A DNA stretch of 51,621 bases from Bradyrhizobium iriomotense (GCF_018129405.1 NZ_JAFCLP010000034.1:1-51621), one strand, 5' to 3'. Shown: positions 7,927 to 15,204, counted from the stretch's first letter. The notes: generated from the sequence alone by a model not told the origin. A program made the numbers and translations.

Positions 7927-8517
7927 CTAGAGCTCGCGGCTCATCGCCGGGTGCGTGCGGTTCTTCACCTTGACCCATTCCTTCGTGCGGCCGGCGATGT
8001 AGCGGCGATCGCGACGCTTGGAGATGATGCCCTCGAGGCGGAGGTCGCAAGCCGCGCGAAACAGGTCGGGCCCGATCGCGCCGCTCTCAAATGGAGCGAC
8101 GAACATGCCGTCCGGCCGGCCGCGCAGCAGCCGGGCGAGGTTGGTCTTGCGCATTTCGAGCGGCAGCTGGCGTAAATCCTCGCCACCGAGCGCGAGGATG
8201 TCGAAGGCGTAGAGCTGCACCTCGTCGTCGTGCCGGCGCGAGTGCAGCGCGTCGAAGTCGGAGACGCCGTCGACGCCGAGCACCACGGCCTCGCCGTCAA
8301 TGACGAACTGCTGCTCGCGGTTGCGCAGCGCCGCTTGCACAATCCATGGAAAGCGGTCGGTCCAGTTGTGCCCGTTCCTGGTGATCAGGCGCACAGTGCG
8401 GCCGTTGCGCTCGACGCGCAGGCGATAGCCGTCGTACTTGATCTCGTGGAGCCAGTCGGGGCCATCGGGGACGGCCTTGGCGGAGGTGGGCAGGCAGAAC
8501 TCGAACGCCTTCGACAT
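7927..8517 (-). CDS. ATP-dependent DNA ligase, catalytic domain only
   Basis: A 196-residue protein that is essentially a nucleotidyltransferase domain. Visible motifs are I (EIKYDGYRLR, with the adenylated Lys), III (FVIDGEAVVLG), IIIa (LYAFDILALGG), IV (LEGIISKRRD) and V (WVKVKN). The OB-fold and the polymerase and phosphoesterase domains of LigD are absent. Stand-alone copies of this size are common in Bradyrhizobium beside full LigD/Ku systems and may support alternative end joining or be paralogue remnants. It reads monocistronically on the minus strand. Good family call; function in repair is inferred. Confidence 0.85.
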   Translation of the reverse strand: MSKAFEFCLPTSAKAVPDGPDWLHEIKYDGYRLRVERNGRTVRLITRNGHNWTDRFPWIVQAALRNREQQFVIDGEAVVLGVDGVSDFDALHSRRHDDEVQLYAFDILALGGEDLRQLPLEMRKTNLARLLRGRPDGMFVAPFESGAIGPDLFRAACDLRLEGIISKRRDRRYIAGRTKEWVKVKNRTHPAMSREL

Positions 8518-8598
8518 GAGAACGAGATAGTCACGCGGCCGCGAATATGCGAATCTCGCGCTCGATTTAAGCGTCGGGATTTCGTCAGTGAGGGACCG

Positions 8599-8676
8599 AT
8601 GACAATTGCATTGCCATACCTTGGAATTGCGGTCTGCTGCTCGCTCGCGGTCTGGTTAGTGAGCCGAGTGCTTTAG
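8599..8676 (+). CDS. Possible 25-residue membrane peptide
   Basis: MTIALPYLGIAVCCSLAVWLV then SRVL: one hydrophobic span with a basic end, preceded by AGGGA. It lies in the gap between two minus-strand genes and its end overlaps the stop of the broken gene at 8673-8919 by four bases. Too short to be sure. Confidence 0.25.
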   Translation: MTIALPYLGIAVCCSLAVWLVSRVL

Positions 8677-8919
8677 GATCGGCGTGGAAGCGCCAGCTGC
8701 ACGCCGATCGAGCGGCCAAGCTGGCTCTCGACGAAATCCTTCAAGGGTCCGAGATCTCGTGACCTTCGGCAGTAATCCTGCGCTCGAGCTCGTGGGCTAC
8801 GTCCTCGGACGCGTCGAGCGACCAGCCCTCGACCGGGTTGAATGCGACCACGCGAAGTCGCGGAACTCCTCGAGGACGGTGAAAAAATCCTTGTCGAGAC
8901 GATCATTTGGCGAAGCCAT
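8673..8919 (-). pseudogene. Small hypothetical gene broken by two frameshifts
   Basis: Three adjoining frames join into one sensible protein. MASPNDRLDKDFFTVLEEFRDFA comes first. A one-base loss moves to a frame reading VVAFNPVEGWSLDASEDVAHELERR and ITAEGHEISDP. A second one-base loss moves to LKDFVESQLGRSIGVQLALPRRS. Each segment starts where the previous one loses sense. The reconstructed product (about 83 residues, acidic, helical) looks like a conserved small rhizobial protein, but the gene as it stands cannot make it. Confidence 0.65.
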
Positions 8920-9009
8920 ACGCGAGAACTCCACTGACCGGAGTCCAATATAGGCAACGTTCGGCGGGAATGCGAATCGCTTCACCTATGCGACTGTCGA
9001 AGCAGCGAC

Positions 9010-9180
9010 ACGGATGGCAGTATAAACTGCAAATCCGGGGTACGCCGGTTGCCCAATCGTTAGTTAGCCGGCGCCCATGCGAGTTATTGCGTCCGGGCTA
9101 GCGAGACAGCCTCGGCTGGCCGGGTAACTTCGGCCCGGTTCGCTCCCTCCAACCCGAGTTGGGGCCACCTTTTGGGCGCT
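9010..9180. repeat. Dispersed repeat, copy 1 (about 165 bp)
   Basis: Diverged match to 10832-11000. Shared blocks in order: actgcaaatccgGGGTACG, cccaatcgttagtt, gccgatgc-like, and the end block cccgagttggggcc followed by cttttgg. It occupies the gap before a minus-strand small gene. Confidence 0.5.
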
Positions 9181-9193
9181 TGGCAGGGCGGCC

Positions 9194-9328
9194 TTAGTTC
9201 AATTTGCGGCGCAGCTTCTGGATGATTGCGCGCAGCTCGGCTGTGTACTCCTCAATGACCCGCCGTGACTCCTCCAGCCGGGTCGGCTTGGCTTCTCTAG
9301 CTTCGGTCTGTTTCTCCAGCTCGGTCAT
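9194..9328 (-). CDS. 44-residue coiled-coil protein
   Basis: MTELEKQTEAREAKPTRLEE, then SRRVIEEYTAELRAIIQKLR and RKLN. It is highly charged and heptad-like, expected to be one long helix. It belongs to a recurrent set of roughly 45-residue Bradyrhizobium proteins with a KP-R-LEE core and an LRRKLN-like end. No clear Shine-Dalgarno is visible. Function unknown. Confidence 0.5.
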   Translation of the reverse strand: MTELEKQTEAREAKPTRLEESRRVIEEYTAELRAIIQKLRRKLN

Positions 9329-9400
9329 GCTCCAGCGTCACCGGGCGGAGGGGGTAGAACCGTTGCGATACATCAATGGGACGGCGGTAACGGAGGCACC

Positions 9401-9643
9401 TTACTGTCTCCTGAGGCGTTCGATCTGGACGGTGAACCGGACCCGCATCACTGGACCAAAATCGTCGCGGACCTCAATAGCGGCTTCTCCCGGCTTGATC
9501 GGGCGCTGGAAGCTTTCCCGGGCGGCATCCGCCATTGCTCGGGACGCCTCCTGCTCCACGCCCTCCATGTCCGCAATCTCCGAGCCTTCCTCGTCAACCA
9601 CGAGACCGTCTTGGTCCATCAGATCGAAATAATACCGCGCCAT
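9401..9643 (-). CDS. DUF6894-like small protein
   Basis: An 80-residue protein beginning MARYYFDLMDQDGLVVDEEGSE. That opening (ARYYFD...G...DEEG), followed by a helix with EQEASRAMADAARESF and a final beta strand (VRFTVQIERLRRQ), is the signature of the DUF6894 family, abundant in Bradyrhizobium and Methylobacterium. Function is unknown. No membrane segment. The start is fixed by the conserved N-terminus; the ribosome-binding site is weak. Confidence 0.8.
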   Translation of the reverse strand: MARYYFDLMDQDGLVVDEEGSEIADMEGVEQEASRAMADAARESFQRPIKPGEAAIEVRDDFGPVMRVRFTVQIERLRRQ

Positions 9644-9686
9644 GAGACACCGCGACGCGCAGTAGCTTGCGCGCTTTCCAGCGTCT

Positions 9687-9920
9687 TCACCCTTGTTGTC
9701 CTACTCCGCTCTCACGCACCAGACGAGCAACTCGGCGAGGGCCCTCCCACACCTCAACAGTAGGGTGGGCTTCTAAGAATTTCTCGGCTCGAGCTTGGGC
9801 GTCATTGTCGGTTGGGCAATCGATTTCATATACTGCACGGACAACGCCTCCTGCATCGACCGCGTACGCAACATATCGCATCGCCGTTCCCAGATTGACG
9901 AGAACTGCTATAGGATTCAT
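9687..9920 (-). CDS. Small hypothetical protein
   Basis: A 77-residue frame. Translation may really begin at an internal Met (MRYVAYAVDAGGVVRAVYEID, ATG at 9881), because the family I am reminded of starts with a beta strand followed by an acidic helix (DNDAQARAEKFLEAHPTVEVWEG) and a closing strand RRVARL. These tiny rhizobial proteins have no known function. It is separated from its neighbours by 40-90 bases on the same strand, possibly one transcript with the DUF6894-like gene. Confidence 0.55.
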   Translation of the reverse strand: MNPIAVLVNLGTAMRYVAYAVDAGGVVRAVYEIDCPTDNDAQARAEKFLEAHPTVEVWEGPRRVARLVRESGVGQQG

Positions 9921-9987
9921 TCGCCGCTTGATCGTTCCTGCGGCTGCGTCTCATCGTGAAGGAGGCGTGCAGATCGACGTTAGGAAT

Positions 9988-10006
9988 GGCCGCAACTGAG
10001 GCGGCC
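9988..10006 (-). terminator. Terminator-like hairpin
   Basis: GGCCGC and GCGGCC form a 6-bp stem with loop CTCAGTT on the minus strand, directly abutting the stop codon of the 10007-10189 gene. It is almost identical to the hairpin at 2321-2340. Confidence 0.5.
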
Positions 10007-10189
10007 TCACTCTTGGGGCCGTCTCGATGGCCAGACCTCGGGGGCCGGCTCGCTAAGCAGCGCTTTGGCCTTGGCAAGCAATTCGACCGACCGCTGAATC
10101 ATTTCCGTCTCGCGCTTGGTCGCGGCGCGCATCCGCTCCAGTTTTAGTTCGATCTGTTCGGCGAGCCATTCCAAGTCGCCCGTCGCCAT
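10007..10189 (-). CDS. Small hypothetical protein, helical
   Basis: A 60-residue protein, MATGDLEWLAEQIELKLERM and on, with GGGAGG eight bases upstream of the ATG. Almost all of it is a predicted amphipathic helix (IELKLERMRAATKRETEMIQRSVELLAKAKALL), ending in a short Pro-rich tail. It is followed directly by a terminator hairpin. Its size, composition and terminator copy the arrangement of the 2341-2517 gene. Function unknown. Confidence 0.6.
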   Translation of the reverse strand: MATGDLEWLAEQIELKLERMRAATKRETEMIQRSVELLAKAKALLSEPAPEVWPSRRPQE

Positions 10190-10632
10190 AAGCGCCTCCC
10201 GGTCAAGCCGGGGGCTTAACTCATGTTAAGGTTCCTTGGTTCCGCGGATCCACCCCCGGGGCGGCTGGAGCTGTCGTTCTTGCATCGGATTCACAAATGT
10301 GAATCCAATTGGGATCGTTTTTTGGGATGAAGATGCGTTTGTCTCTGTCTGCCGCCCAGACAGTGGCAGACCTCTCGGTCCCAGCTCGTTTTTCGATCCG
10401 GAAAAACCTCCAGGCTGGGGCCGATGTGGTCCACTCTCGAAGCAAAGCGGTTCCGTATTCTCCCGGCCTGTCCGCAGGTTGCCAAAGATTGCGACCTGAG
10501 TTTACAATCTCGCCGTGTGCGGTTTTGACACACATGATATTTGAGATCTTGGCCGATTCACATGCGTGCTCGCGGCTCATTGCAGTTGCCGTGTTTTTGA
10601 GAACTCATTTTCACTAATGCATTTGGAAAGCC
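10190..10632. other. Gap with no supported gene
   Basis: About 440 bases. Frames exist on both strands but none shows protein-like patterning or a good start. Nothing further is seen here. Confidence 0.4.
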
Positions 10633-10887
10633 ATGTCGTGTAAGGCAATTGTCTCGGCTTACGTACGCTTGAGGAACCAGCAGGCGCTCGAAGATATGAG
10701 AGATCTTCGGCTCGAATTGTTCAAGTGCGTGTCCGGCTCCGCAGTCAAGCACGTTCATGCTGATCTCCGATTGATCGAAGATGGGTTGGAACAGCTCCGC
10801 CGAAACCAGCAAGCGGACAGTACGGCACCCGCAGATGGGAATTTAGGTTACTGCACTTCCGAGGTACGTCAGTTACCCCATCGCTAG
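10633..10887 (+). CDS. Small hypothetical protein
   Basis: An 84-residue frame, MSCKAIVSAYVRLRNQQALE and on. Residues 10-55 look like a genuine helical protein (ALEDMRDLRLELFKCVSGSAVKHVHADLRLIEDGLEQL); a GGAAAG site precedes the ATG. The last 20 residues are encoded inside the 10832-11000 repeat, so the natural C-terminus may have been replaced by the repeat. No known family recognised. Confidence 0.42.
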   Translation: MSCKAIVSAYVRLRNQQALEDMRDLRLELFKCVSGSAVKHVHADLRLIEDGLEQLRRNQQADSTAPADGNLGYCTSEVRQLPHR

Positions 10888-11000
10888 TTCGCCGCCGCCG
10901 ATGCAGGTTGTTGGAGCCCTGAGCTGGCGTGACGCCCTGGCTCAGTACCTCGGCCTCAACTCCCGCCAGCCCCGAGTTGGGGCCGTCTTTTGGACAGCTG
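10832..11000. repeat. Dispersed repeat, copy 2
   Basis: Counterpart of 9010-9180. Shared blocks include actgcacttccgaGGTACG, ccccatcgctagtt, and the closing cccgagttggggcc, then cttttgg. It provides the C-terminal codons of the 10633-10887 frame. Confidence 0.5.
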
Positions 11001-11154
11001 CCGACTGAGGCGGGGTTGTGCGACGACCAAGAACCGACCGGACAGATGTGCGGACTAACTAAACGGCCTCGGGGTTTTTGATGGCGGGCCACTACTATTC
11101 CGTCGCTCTGCTGATGTCGTTGGAGTTTTCTATCGATGAACGCCGGGAGGTACT

Positions 11155-11376
11155 TTGACGATTGGATCTGTCGTTTGGTTTAATAGATTTAAAGGTTACG
11201 GGTTCATAAGACCCGATGGCGGAGGGAAGGACGTATTTGTTCACATGTCGGCCGTCGAGCAAGCTGGCCTTCAGACGTTAGTCGCGGGGCAAAGGGTGAG
11301 CTATGAGCTGGTCATCTGCGGATCAGCACAACCGCCCCCTCAAAGGGCGAGGCCAGTTCGCGCACGGTGTGAATGA
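11155..11376 (+). CDS. Cold-shock protein (CspA family) with altered C-terminus
   Basis: A TTG start preceded by GGGAGG at five bases (cgccGGGAGGtactTTG). The cold-shock domain is clear: VVWFNRFKGYGFIRPDGGG holds RNP1 (KGYGFI), and DVFVHMSAVEQAG holds RNP2 (VFVHM). Up to VSYEL it follows the family. The usual end (a short basic strand finishing near residue 67) is replaced by VICGSAQPPPQRARPVRARCE, which is not cold-shock-like and comes from a second frame's territory. CSDs bind single-stranded nucleic acid and act as RNA chaperones. Function is likely retained for the main strands but is uncertain. Confidence 0.82.
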   Translation: MTIGSVVWFNRFKGYGFIRPDGGGKDVFVHMSAVEQAGLQTLVAGQRVSYELVICGSAQPPPQRARPVRARCE

Positions 11377-11422
11377 GATGCTCGACCTTTGGCTTCGGGA
11401 TAATGTGGCACAAACTGCATAG
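11303..11422 (+). CDS. 39-residue overlapping frame, probable gene fragment
   Basis: MSWSSADQHNRPLKGRGQFA, then HGVNEMLDLWLRDNVAQTA, read in another frame through the 3' end of the cold-shock gene. The sequence has clear protein character (LKGRGQF, VNEMLDLWLRDN), and AGGGTGAG precedes the ATG. It is better explained as the tail of another gene joined to csp than as chance. Low confidence that it is translated. Confidence 0.28.
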   Translation: MSWSSADQHNRPLKGRGQFAHGVNEMLDLWLRDNVAQTA

Positions 11423-11455
11423 GCAGCCTTCTTAACGTAGATTAAGATTGGAGGC

Positions 11456-11545
11456 ATGCGCAAAGAACTTCTAGTGCGTGTGCTTGCCATTGGCGCTGGT
11501 GCTTTCACCATGGCCGCGGCAACGGCGCTCATCTTTAGCCTTTGA
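11456..11545 (+). CDS. Possible 29-residue membrane peptide
   Basis: MRKELLVRVLAIGAGAFTMA then AATALIFSL: a basic start and one membrane span. GGAGG lies only one base before the ATG, which is too close for a normal site. It pairs with a similar tiny gene 58 bases downstream. Confidence 0.35.
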   Translation: MRKELLVRVLAIGAGAFTMAAATALIFSL

Positions 11546-11603
11546 TCTATCTCAAGCAGCGCACGTGAGCCGCCCGCATCCTCCCATGCTGTGGGAGGCG
11601 ACA

Positions 11604-11684
11604 ATGCGGCCTTGGATGTTGCATGCGCTGGCGTGGGGTGCGGCCGCCGTGGGCTTGGCAGCCATCATCTCCATGAGCATGTAA
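11604..11684 (+). CDS. 26-residue membrane peptide
   Basis: MRPWMLHALAWGAAAVGLAA then IISMSM. It has one hydrophobic span and a good GGGAGG site six bases ahead of the ATG. Such 25-30-residue single-span proteins are common and unannotated in rhizobia. Function unknown. Confidence 0.45.
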   Translation: MRPWMLHALAWGAAAVGLAAIISMSM

Positions 11685-11991
11685 GGCCGGCGCCGATCGC
11701 TTGCCTCGCGCGCCTGGCGTCGATGTACAGATCCAAGAGGTCGCTGGGGGCGGTGCCGTTGATGTTGAGCTGGGCAGCTGCATATCAGGGCACCCTCGGA
11801 GCGTGCTCGGCCTCGACGGCGCGCAGCAGGGCGGCGAGGCTGGGATATTCTGCGCCATTGCGAGCGTAGCGGTTGACGCGCTCGACATAGCGGGCCGAAC
11901 CGTCGGGCTTGCCGCGCCAGCTGAACAGCAACACGGCGCTGTTGTGCTGGCGCAGAACGTGGCCGGCGCCACTACCGAAATACTTGCTCAT
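11665..11991 (-). pseudogene. Hypothetical gene interrupted by an in-frame stop
   Basis: The frame starts MSKYFGSGAGHVLRQHNSAV, continues WRGKPDGSARYVERVNRYARNG and ends at a TGA at 11785-11787 after EAEHAPRVP. The same frame then continues in protein-like fashion (AAAQLNINGTAPSDLLDLYI, DARRARQAIGAGL) to a stop at 11665. The second half resembles the LNGTSxxDLL segment of small rhizobial hypothetical proteins. A single nonsense mutation in a gene of about 108 codons explains this. If only the first part is expressed, it is 68 residues. No function recognised. Confidence 0.4.
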
Positions 11992-12178
11992 GGCGTGGCG
12001 CTTCACGGCCGGCCTCCAGCTTCGCCACCTCCCGACTCGTCCATTCCCGGATATGCGTCCCGACGGGGACGTTCCTATTGTAGGCGAGGAGAGATTCGGC
12101 GGAGGTGAGCGGCTTCACACTTCTTGGTTTTCAGGCGGGTTGGAATAGGCTGACAGCTGCACAGGTCGGGAGCCTTCC

Positions 12179-13768
12179 ATGGGAACAGAGCTCACTGTCC
12201 AGCATGCCAAGCTGCCCCGGCGTCGGGAGCGCGAGCTCCGGGCTGCGCAGTACGTCCGGATGTCGACGGATCGGCAGCAATATTCGATCGCAAACCAGAT
12301 GGCTGTGATCGCGGGCTACGCAGCCGAGCATCGGCTCACGATCGTGCGCACATATATCGACGAGGGCATCAGCGGATTGAGGATCAACAACCGACGGGGA
12401 CTCATCGGTTTGATCAGGGACGTTCAATCGGGAGCCGCCGATTTCGGGAATGTCCTGGTGCGGGACGTCAGTCGCTGGGGCAGATTTCAGGACACCGACG
12501 AGAGCGCATATTACGAGTTCATTTGCAAGTTGTCCGGTGTGAAGGTGCTCTATTGCGCCGAGGTCTTCGACAACGACGGAAGCCCGATGTCCGGCCTCTG
12601 GAAAAACATGAAGCGCCTGATGGCAGCGGAGGACAGCCGGAATCAGTCGGCGAAGGTTTTTGCGGGGCAGAGCCGAATTGCAGGGCTTGGCTATTGGGTG
12701 GGCGGTCGGCCCGGCTTCGCGCTGCGCAGAGAGCTGATCGACGCAACTGGCAAGTCAAGGGGATTTCTCGAACATGGCCAGCAGAAGGCCTTGCAGACTG
12801 ACAGGGTATTGCTGCGGGCCGGACCACCCGATGAGATCGCGGTCGTGCGATGGATATTCGAGAGCTTCGTCGGCGGGAAGGAGGAGACCGCTATCGCCCG
12901 CGAGCTGAACGCGAGAGGCGTTGCCAATCATCGCCGCGTTCCGTGGAATCTTCAGATGATCGGTCGCATCCTTCGCAACGAGAATTACACGGGCAATACG
13001 GTCTACTGCCGGACATCGAACTACTTGCGAGGGCGCCGTGTCATTAACGCCAAGGCCAAATGGATACGAGGGGTTGCCGCACTTGAGCAGATTGTGCCGC
13101 GGAACGTCTTTGACGCCGCTCAACGGATTATTGAGCGACGACTACGGCACCGGGTGTCCTCGGACGAGCTGCTCAAGATACTGCGCGTTCTTCAGCACCG
13201 GCTGGGCACGCTGTCTCACAACGCGATCAATCGAGTAAAGGGAGCCCCCAGCGCCGACCTGTACGAGCGGAGGTTCGGCAGCCTTCGTAACGCCTATGCG
13301 CTGATCGGCTACGTTCCGGATGCCGACTACAGCTACCTGGACACGCGCGGCGAGCGTGCCAATCTGATCAAGCAGCTAGCTGCCGAGATCATCGGCCGCG
13401 TGCCGGGCGTGGGTCCTGATCTCATCGCGGAGCGAGCCGGTGGCTGCATGGCTGTGAAAGATGGGTCTTTCGTATCGCTACGCGTGGTCCGATCCTGGAA
13501 ACATTCTCAAAGGCATTGCCTGGCGTGGACACTGCGGCGTGGCTCGAAGGCCCGTCCTGGTCTCGCGGTCATGGTCAGGTTGGATGAGCAGAACCGCCAG
13601 CCCGTAGACTTCATCTTAACGTCTGTGACCGGCCTTCCGGAGCGTCCGCTGATCATGACCGAAGCGGTCGTGAAAAAGCGATATCGGCTCAGGTTCAAGA
13701 GTGCAGCGGAACTGATCCATGGGTTAAGGCGGAAGCTGGCCCGCGAACCGCGGCTTTGCTCCCATTGA
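12179..13768 (+). CDS. Large serine recombinase
   Basis: A 529-residue protein with GGGAG before the ATG. The N-terminal resolvase domain (about residues 20-165) has AAQYVRMSTDRQQYSIANQ, containing the nucleophile Ser, then DEGISGLRINNRRGL and VLVRDVSRWGRF. The Recombinase domain follows (about 185-290: GYWVGGRPGFALRRELID, then VVRWIFESFVGGKEETAIAREL, NARGV and IGRILRNENYTGN). The remaining 230 residues lack the usual Cys-rich zinc ribbon and are of a type unknown to me. These enzymes integrate or excise mobile elements. It lies just left of hairpin and tRNA-Arg remnants, consistent with an element end. Confidence 0.92.
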   Translation: MGTELTVQHAKLPRRRERELRAAQYVRMSTDRQQYSIANQMAVIAGYAAEHRLTIVRTYIDEGISGLRINNRRGLIGLIRDVQSGAADFGNVLVRDVSRWGRFQDTDESAYYEFICKLSGVKVLYCAEVFDNDGSPMSGLWKNMKRLMAAEDSRNQSAKVFAGQSRIAGLGYWVGGRPGFALRRELIDATGKSRGFLEHGQQKALQTDRVLLRAGPPDEIAVVRWIFESFVGGKEETAIARELNARGVANHRRVPWNLQMIGRILRNENYTGNTVYCRTSNYLRGRRVINAKAKWIRGVAALEQIVPRNVFDAAQRIIERRLRHRVSSDELLKILRVLQHRLGTLSHNAINRVKGAPSADLYERRFGSLRNAYALIGYVPDADYSYLDTRGERANLIKQLAAEIIGRVPGVGPDLIAERAGGCMAVKDGSFVSLRVVRSWKHSQRHCLAWTLRRGSKARPGLAVMVRLDEQNRQPVDFILTSVTGLPERPLIMTEAVVKKRYRLRFKSAAELIHGLRRKLAREPRLCSH

Positions 13769-14151
13769 CAGTCATCCATCCCTGCGATGCGATGAGATCG
13801 AGCAGCTGGTGCCCACTATCGCAGGGCGCGCACAGGTCGAGACAGCGCCGTTCTACGGTCTGCAGCGGCCAGATCGCTTTAGCTTTCTGCTCAGGTGAGT
13901 CCTCTGATGCGGCGCTTTCGTTGCCGCGGCATCGGACTGCGCAAATGCCCCGCCGAGGCGGGGCACAGTTCGTCCGGTCGTCACCGGAAAACGCCTGTAC
14001 TGCGTTTGACGAAGCATCGCCTTCCAGGGATTCGGTCGCTGCGTCCGGCTCGCTGACACGCTTGTCCCTGGTACACGTTTGTGGTACACGGTCCGAATAT
14101 CGGGCGTCCGTAACAGGCTGATTTTTCTGCGGATTTTGGCATCTTTCGTTG

Positions 14152-14182
14152 GGTGGCAGAGAGTCCCACTCTCTCCGCCACC
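14152..14182 (+). repeat. Strong inverted repeat, possible tRNA-Ser 3' remnant
   Basis: GGTGGC-AGAGAGT-CCC-ACTCTCT-CC-GCCACC: 13 paired bases with a CC bulge. The right arm (TCCCACTCTCTCCGCCA) equals the usual 3' end of a tRNA-Ser. It lies between the serine recombinase and the tRNA-Arg fragment, so it may be an attachment-site trace. Confidence 0.4.
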
Positions 14183-14303
14183 TGACGATCAGCACTGATC
14201 GATGCCCGGTAACACCGCCCAAGCGACAAGGCTGAATTTGCATGCTCTTGAGGGATTGAGCTTCGCGTTACGGTAACAAATCCTAGCAATTTCAACGGCC
14301 CGG

Positions 14304-14354
14304 ACCAGACTACGAATCTGAGGGTCGGACGTTCGAATCGTTCCGGGCGCGCCA
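14304..14354 (+). other. tRNA-Arg (ACG) 3' fragment, probable attachment site
   Basis: A partial tRNA from the anticodon stem to the CCA end: CAGA-CTACGAA-TCTG (anticodon ACG), GGACG-TTCGAAT-CGTTC T-arm and CGGGCGC-G-CCA acceptor strand. The matching 5' acceptor GCGCCCG and the D-arm are absent upstream. A 3' half-tRNA of about 50 nt is the usual scar of an element integrated into a tRNA gene. The sequence to the left holds the recombinase. Confidence 0.7.
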
Positions 14355-14436
14355 GCTTCTTCCGATGCCGGCAAAAGCAATGCAGCGTCCGGTCGCTCGC
14401 CCGAGATCGCAGATGGCGCGCGCCCTTGGAAATCAG

Positions 14437-14793
14437 ATGAAGATATCGCAGGCATTCAAATTCGAGGCGGCACATCGCTTGCCGAACGTGCCGGAAACGC
14501 ACCGGTGCAGCCGGCTGCACGGTCATTCCTATCGGGTCGAGGTTCAGTTGGAGGGACCCGTGGACCCGCACACGGGTTTCGTCGCGGACTTCTTCGATAT
14601 TGAAGAATGCTTTGCCGGCGTCCTGGAGGCCCTGGACCACAGATGCCTGAACGACGTCGAAGGACTCGAGAACCCAACCGCTGAGAATATCGCGATCTGG
14701 ATATGGGACCGGTTGGGCTCGCGTCTCCACCAGCTTTCCGCAATTCGAGTTTACGAAACGGCGGACTGTTGGGCCGAATATCAAGGGCGATGA
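14437..14793 (+). CDS. queD: 6-carboxytetrahydropterin synthase (QueD)
   Basis: A 118-residue protein, MKISQAFKFEAAHRLPNVPE and on. The catalytic and zinc motifs are all present: FEAAHRL (His), HRCSRLHGHSYRVEV (catalytic Cys and HGH zinc ligands), FFDIEE, LDHRCLND, and ETADCWAEY (Glu). QueD converts dihydroneopterin triphosphate to 6-carboxytetrahydropterin in queuosine/7-deazaguanine biosynthesis. The start is the Met at the conserved N-terminus, with GGAAAT ahead of it; an upstream in-frame extension (MPAKAMQRP...) lies next to the tRNA scar. No queC or queE is adjacent, so it may be either the housekeeping copy or island cargo. Confidence 0.9.
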   Translation: MKISQAFKFEAAHRLPNVPETHRCSRLHGHSYRVEVQLEGPVDPHTGFVADFFDIEECFAGVLEALDHRCLNDVEGLENPTAENIAIWIWDRLGSRLHQLSAIRVYETADCWAEYQGR

Positions 14794-14829
14794 CGGCAAC
14801 CGCAAGCTGACCCGTTCAGCACGACCAGA

Positions 14830-15204
14830 TCAAAAAGCGACCGCTGCCGGGGCGGCCCAATGGCTCCTCACGAAGTCCCGGATGTGCTCCGGCACGGGCA
14901 CGGCGTCGATGTCGCAACGCGTCTGGATTTCTTCCGCAAGCTCTCTCGACATATCCTTCGACCAACGACCCTTTGAATCGAAGGCGACGATGCGGACGGG
15001 GTCGTTGAAACGGCCGGCGATCAGGTTCGAGATGACGGTTTCGATGTCAGTCCGCTCGACCTCGGTTTTCCGGCCGGCTCTGCCGGGCCGTCCGGCAATG
15101 TTGTCGACGATCAGATAGACGATTCGATCTGCCGCATCCTGATGAGCCGCGCCTTTATGAGCCGCGCATGGAGCGGCCATCGACGTCAATCCATTTCCAG
15201 CCAT
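14830..15204 (-). CDS. Conserved hypothetical protein
   Basis: A 124-residue protein starting MAGNGLTSMAAPCAAH, with GGAGA five bases before the ATG. The mid-part VYLIVDNIAGRPGRAGRKTE, then ERTDIETVISNLIAGRFNDPVRIVAFDSKGRWSKDMSRELAEEIQ, matches my memory of a Bradyrhizobium family (VYxVxDDFG-ELG...DxETVI..LI.GQ...PVRVVAFNTAE.W..D). There is no known function. It is convergent with queD. Confidence 0.6.
   Translation of the reverse strand: MAGNGLTSMAAPCAAHKGAAHQDAADRIVYLIVDNIAGRPGRAGRKTEVERTDIETVISNLIAGRFNDPVRIVAFDSKGRWSKDMSRELAEEIQTRCDIDAVPVPEHIRDFVRSHWAAPAAVAF

Noticed and set aside
14250-14354. Complete tRNA-Arg gene
   Set aside because: The 5' acceptor strand and D-arm are missing; only the 3' half is present.
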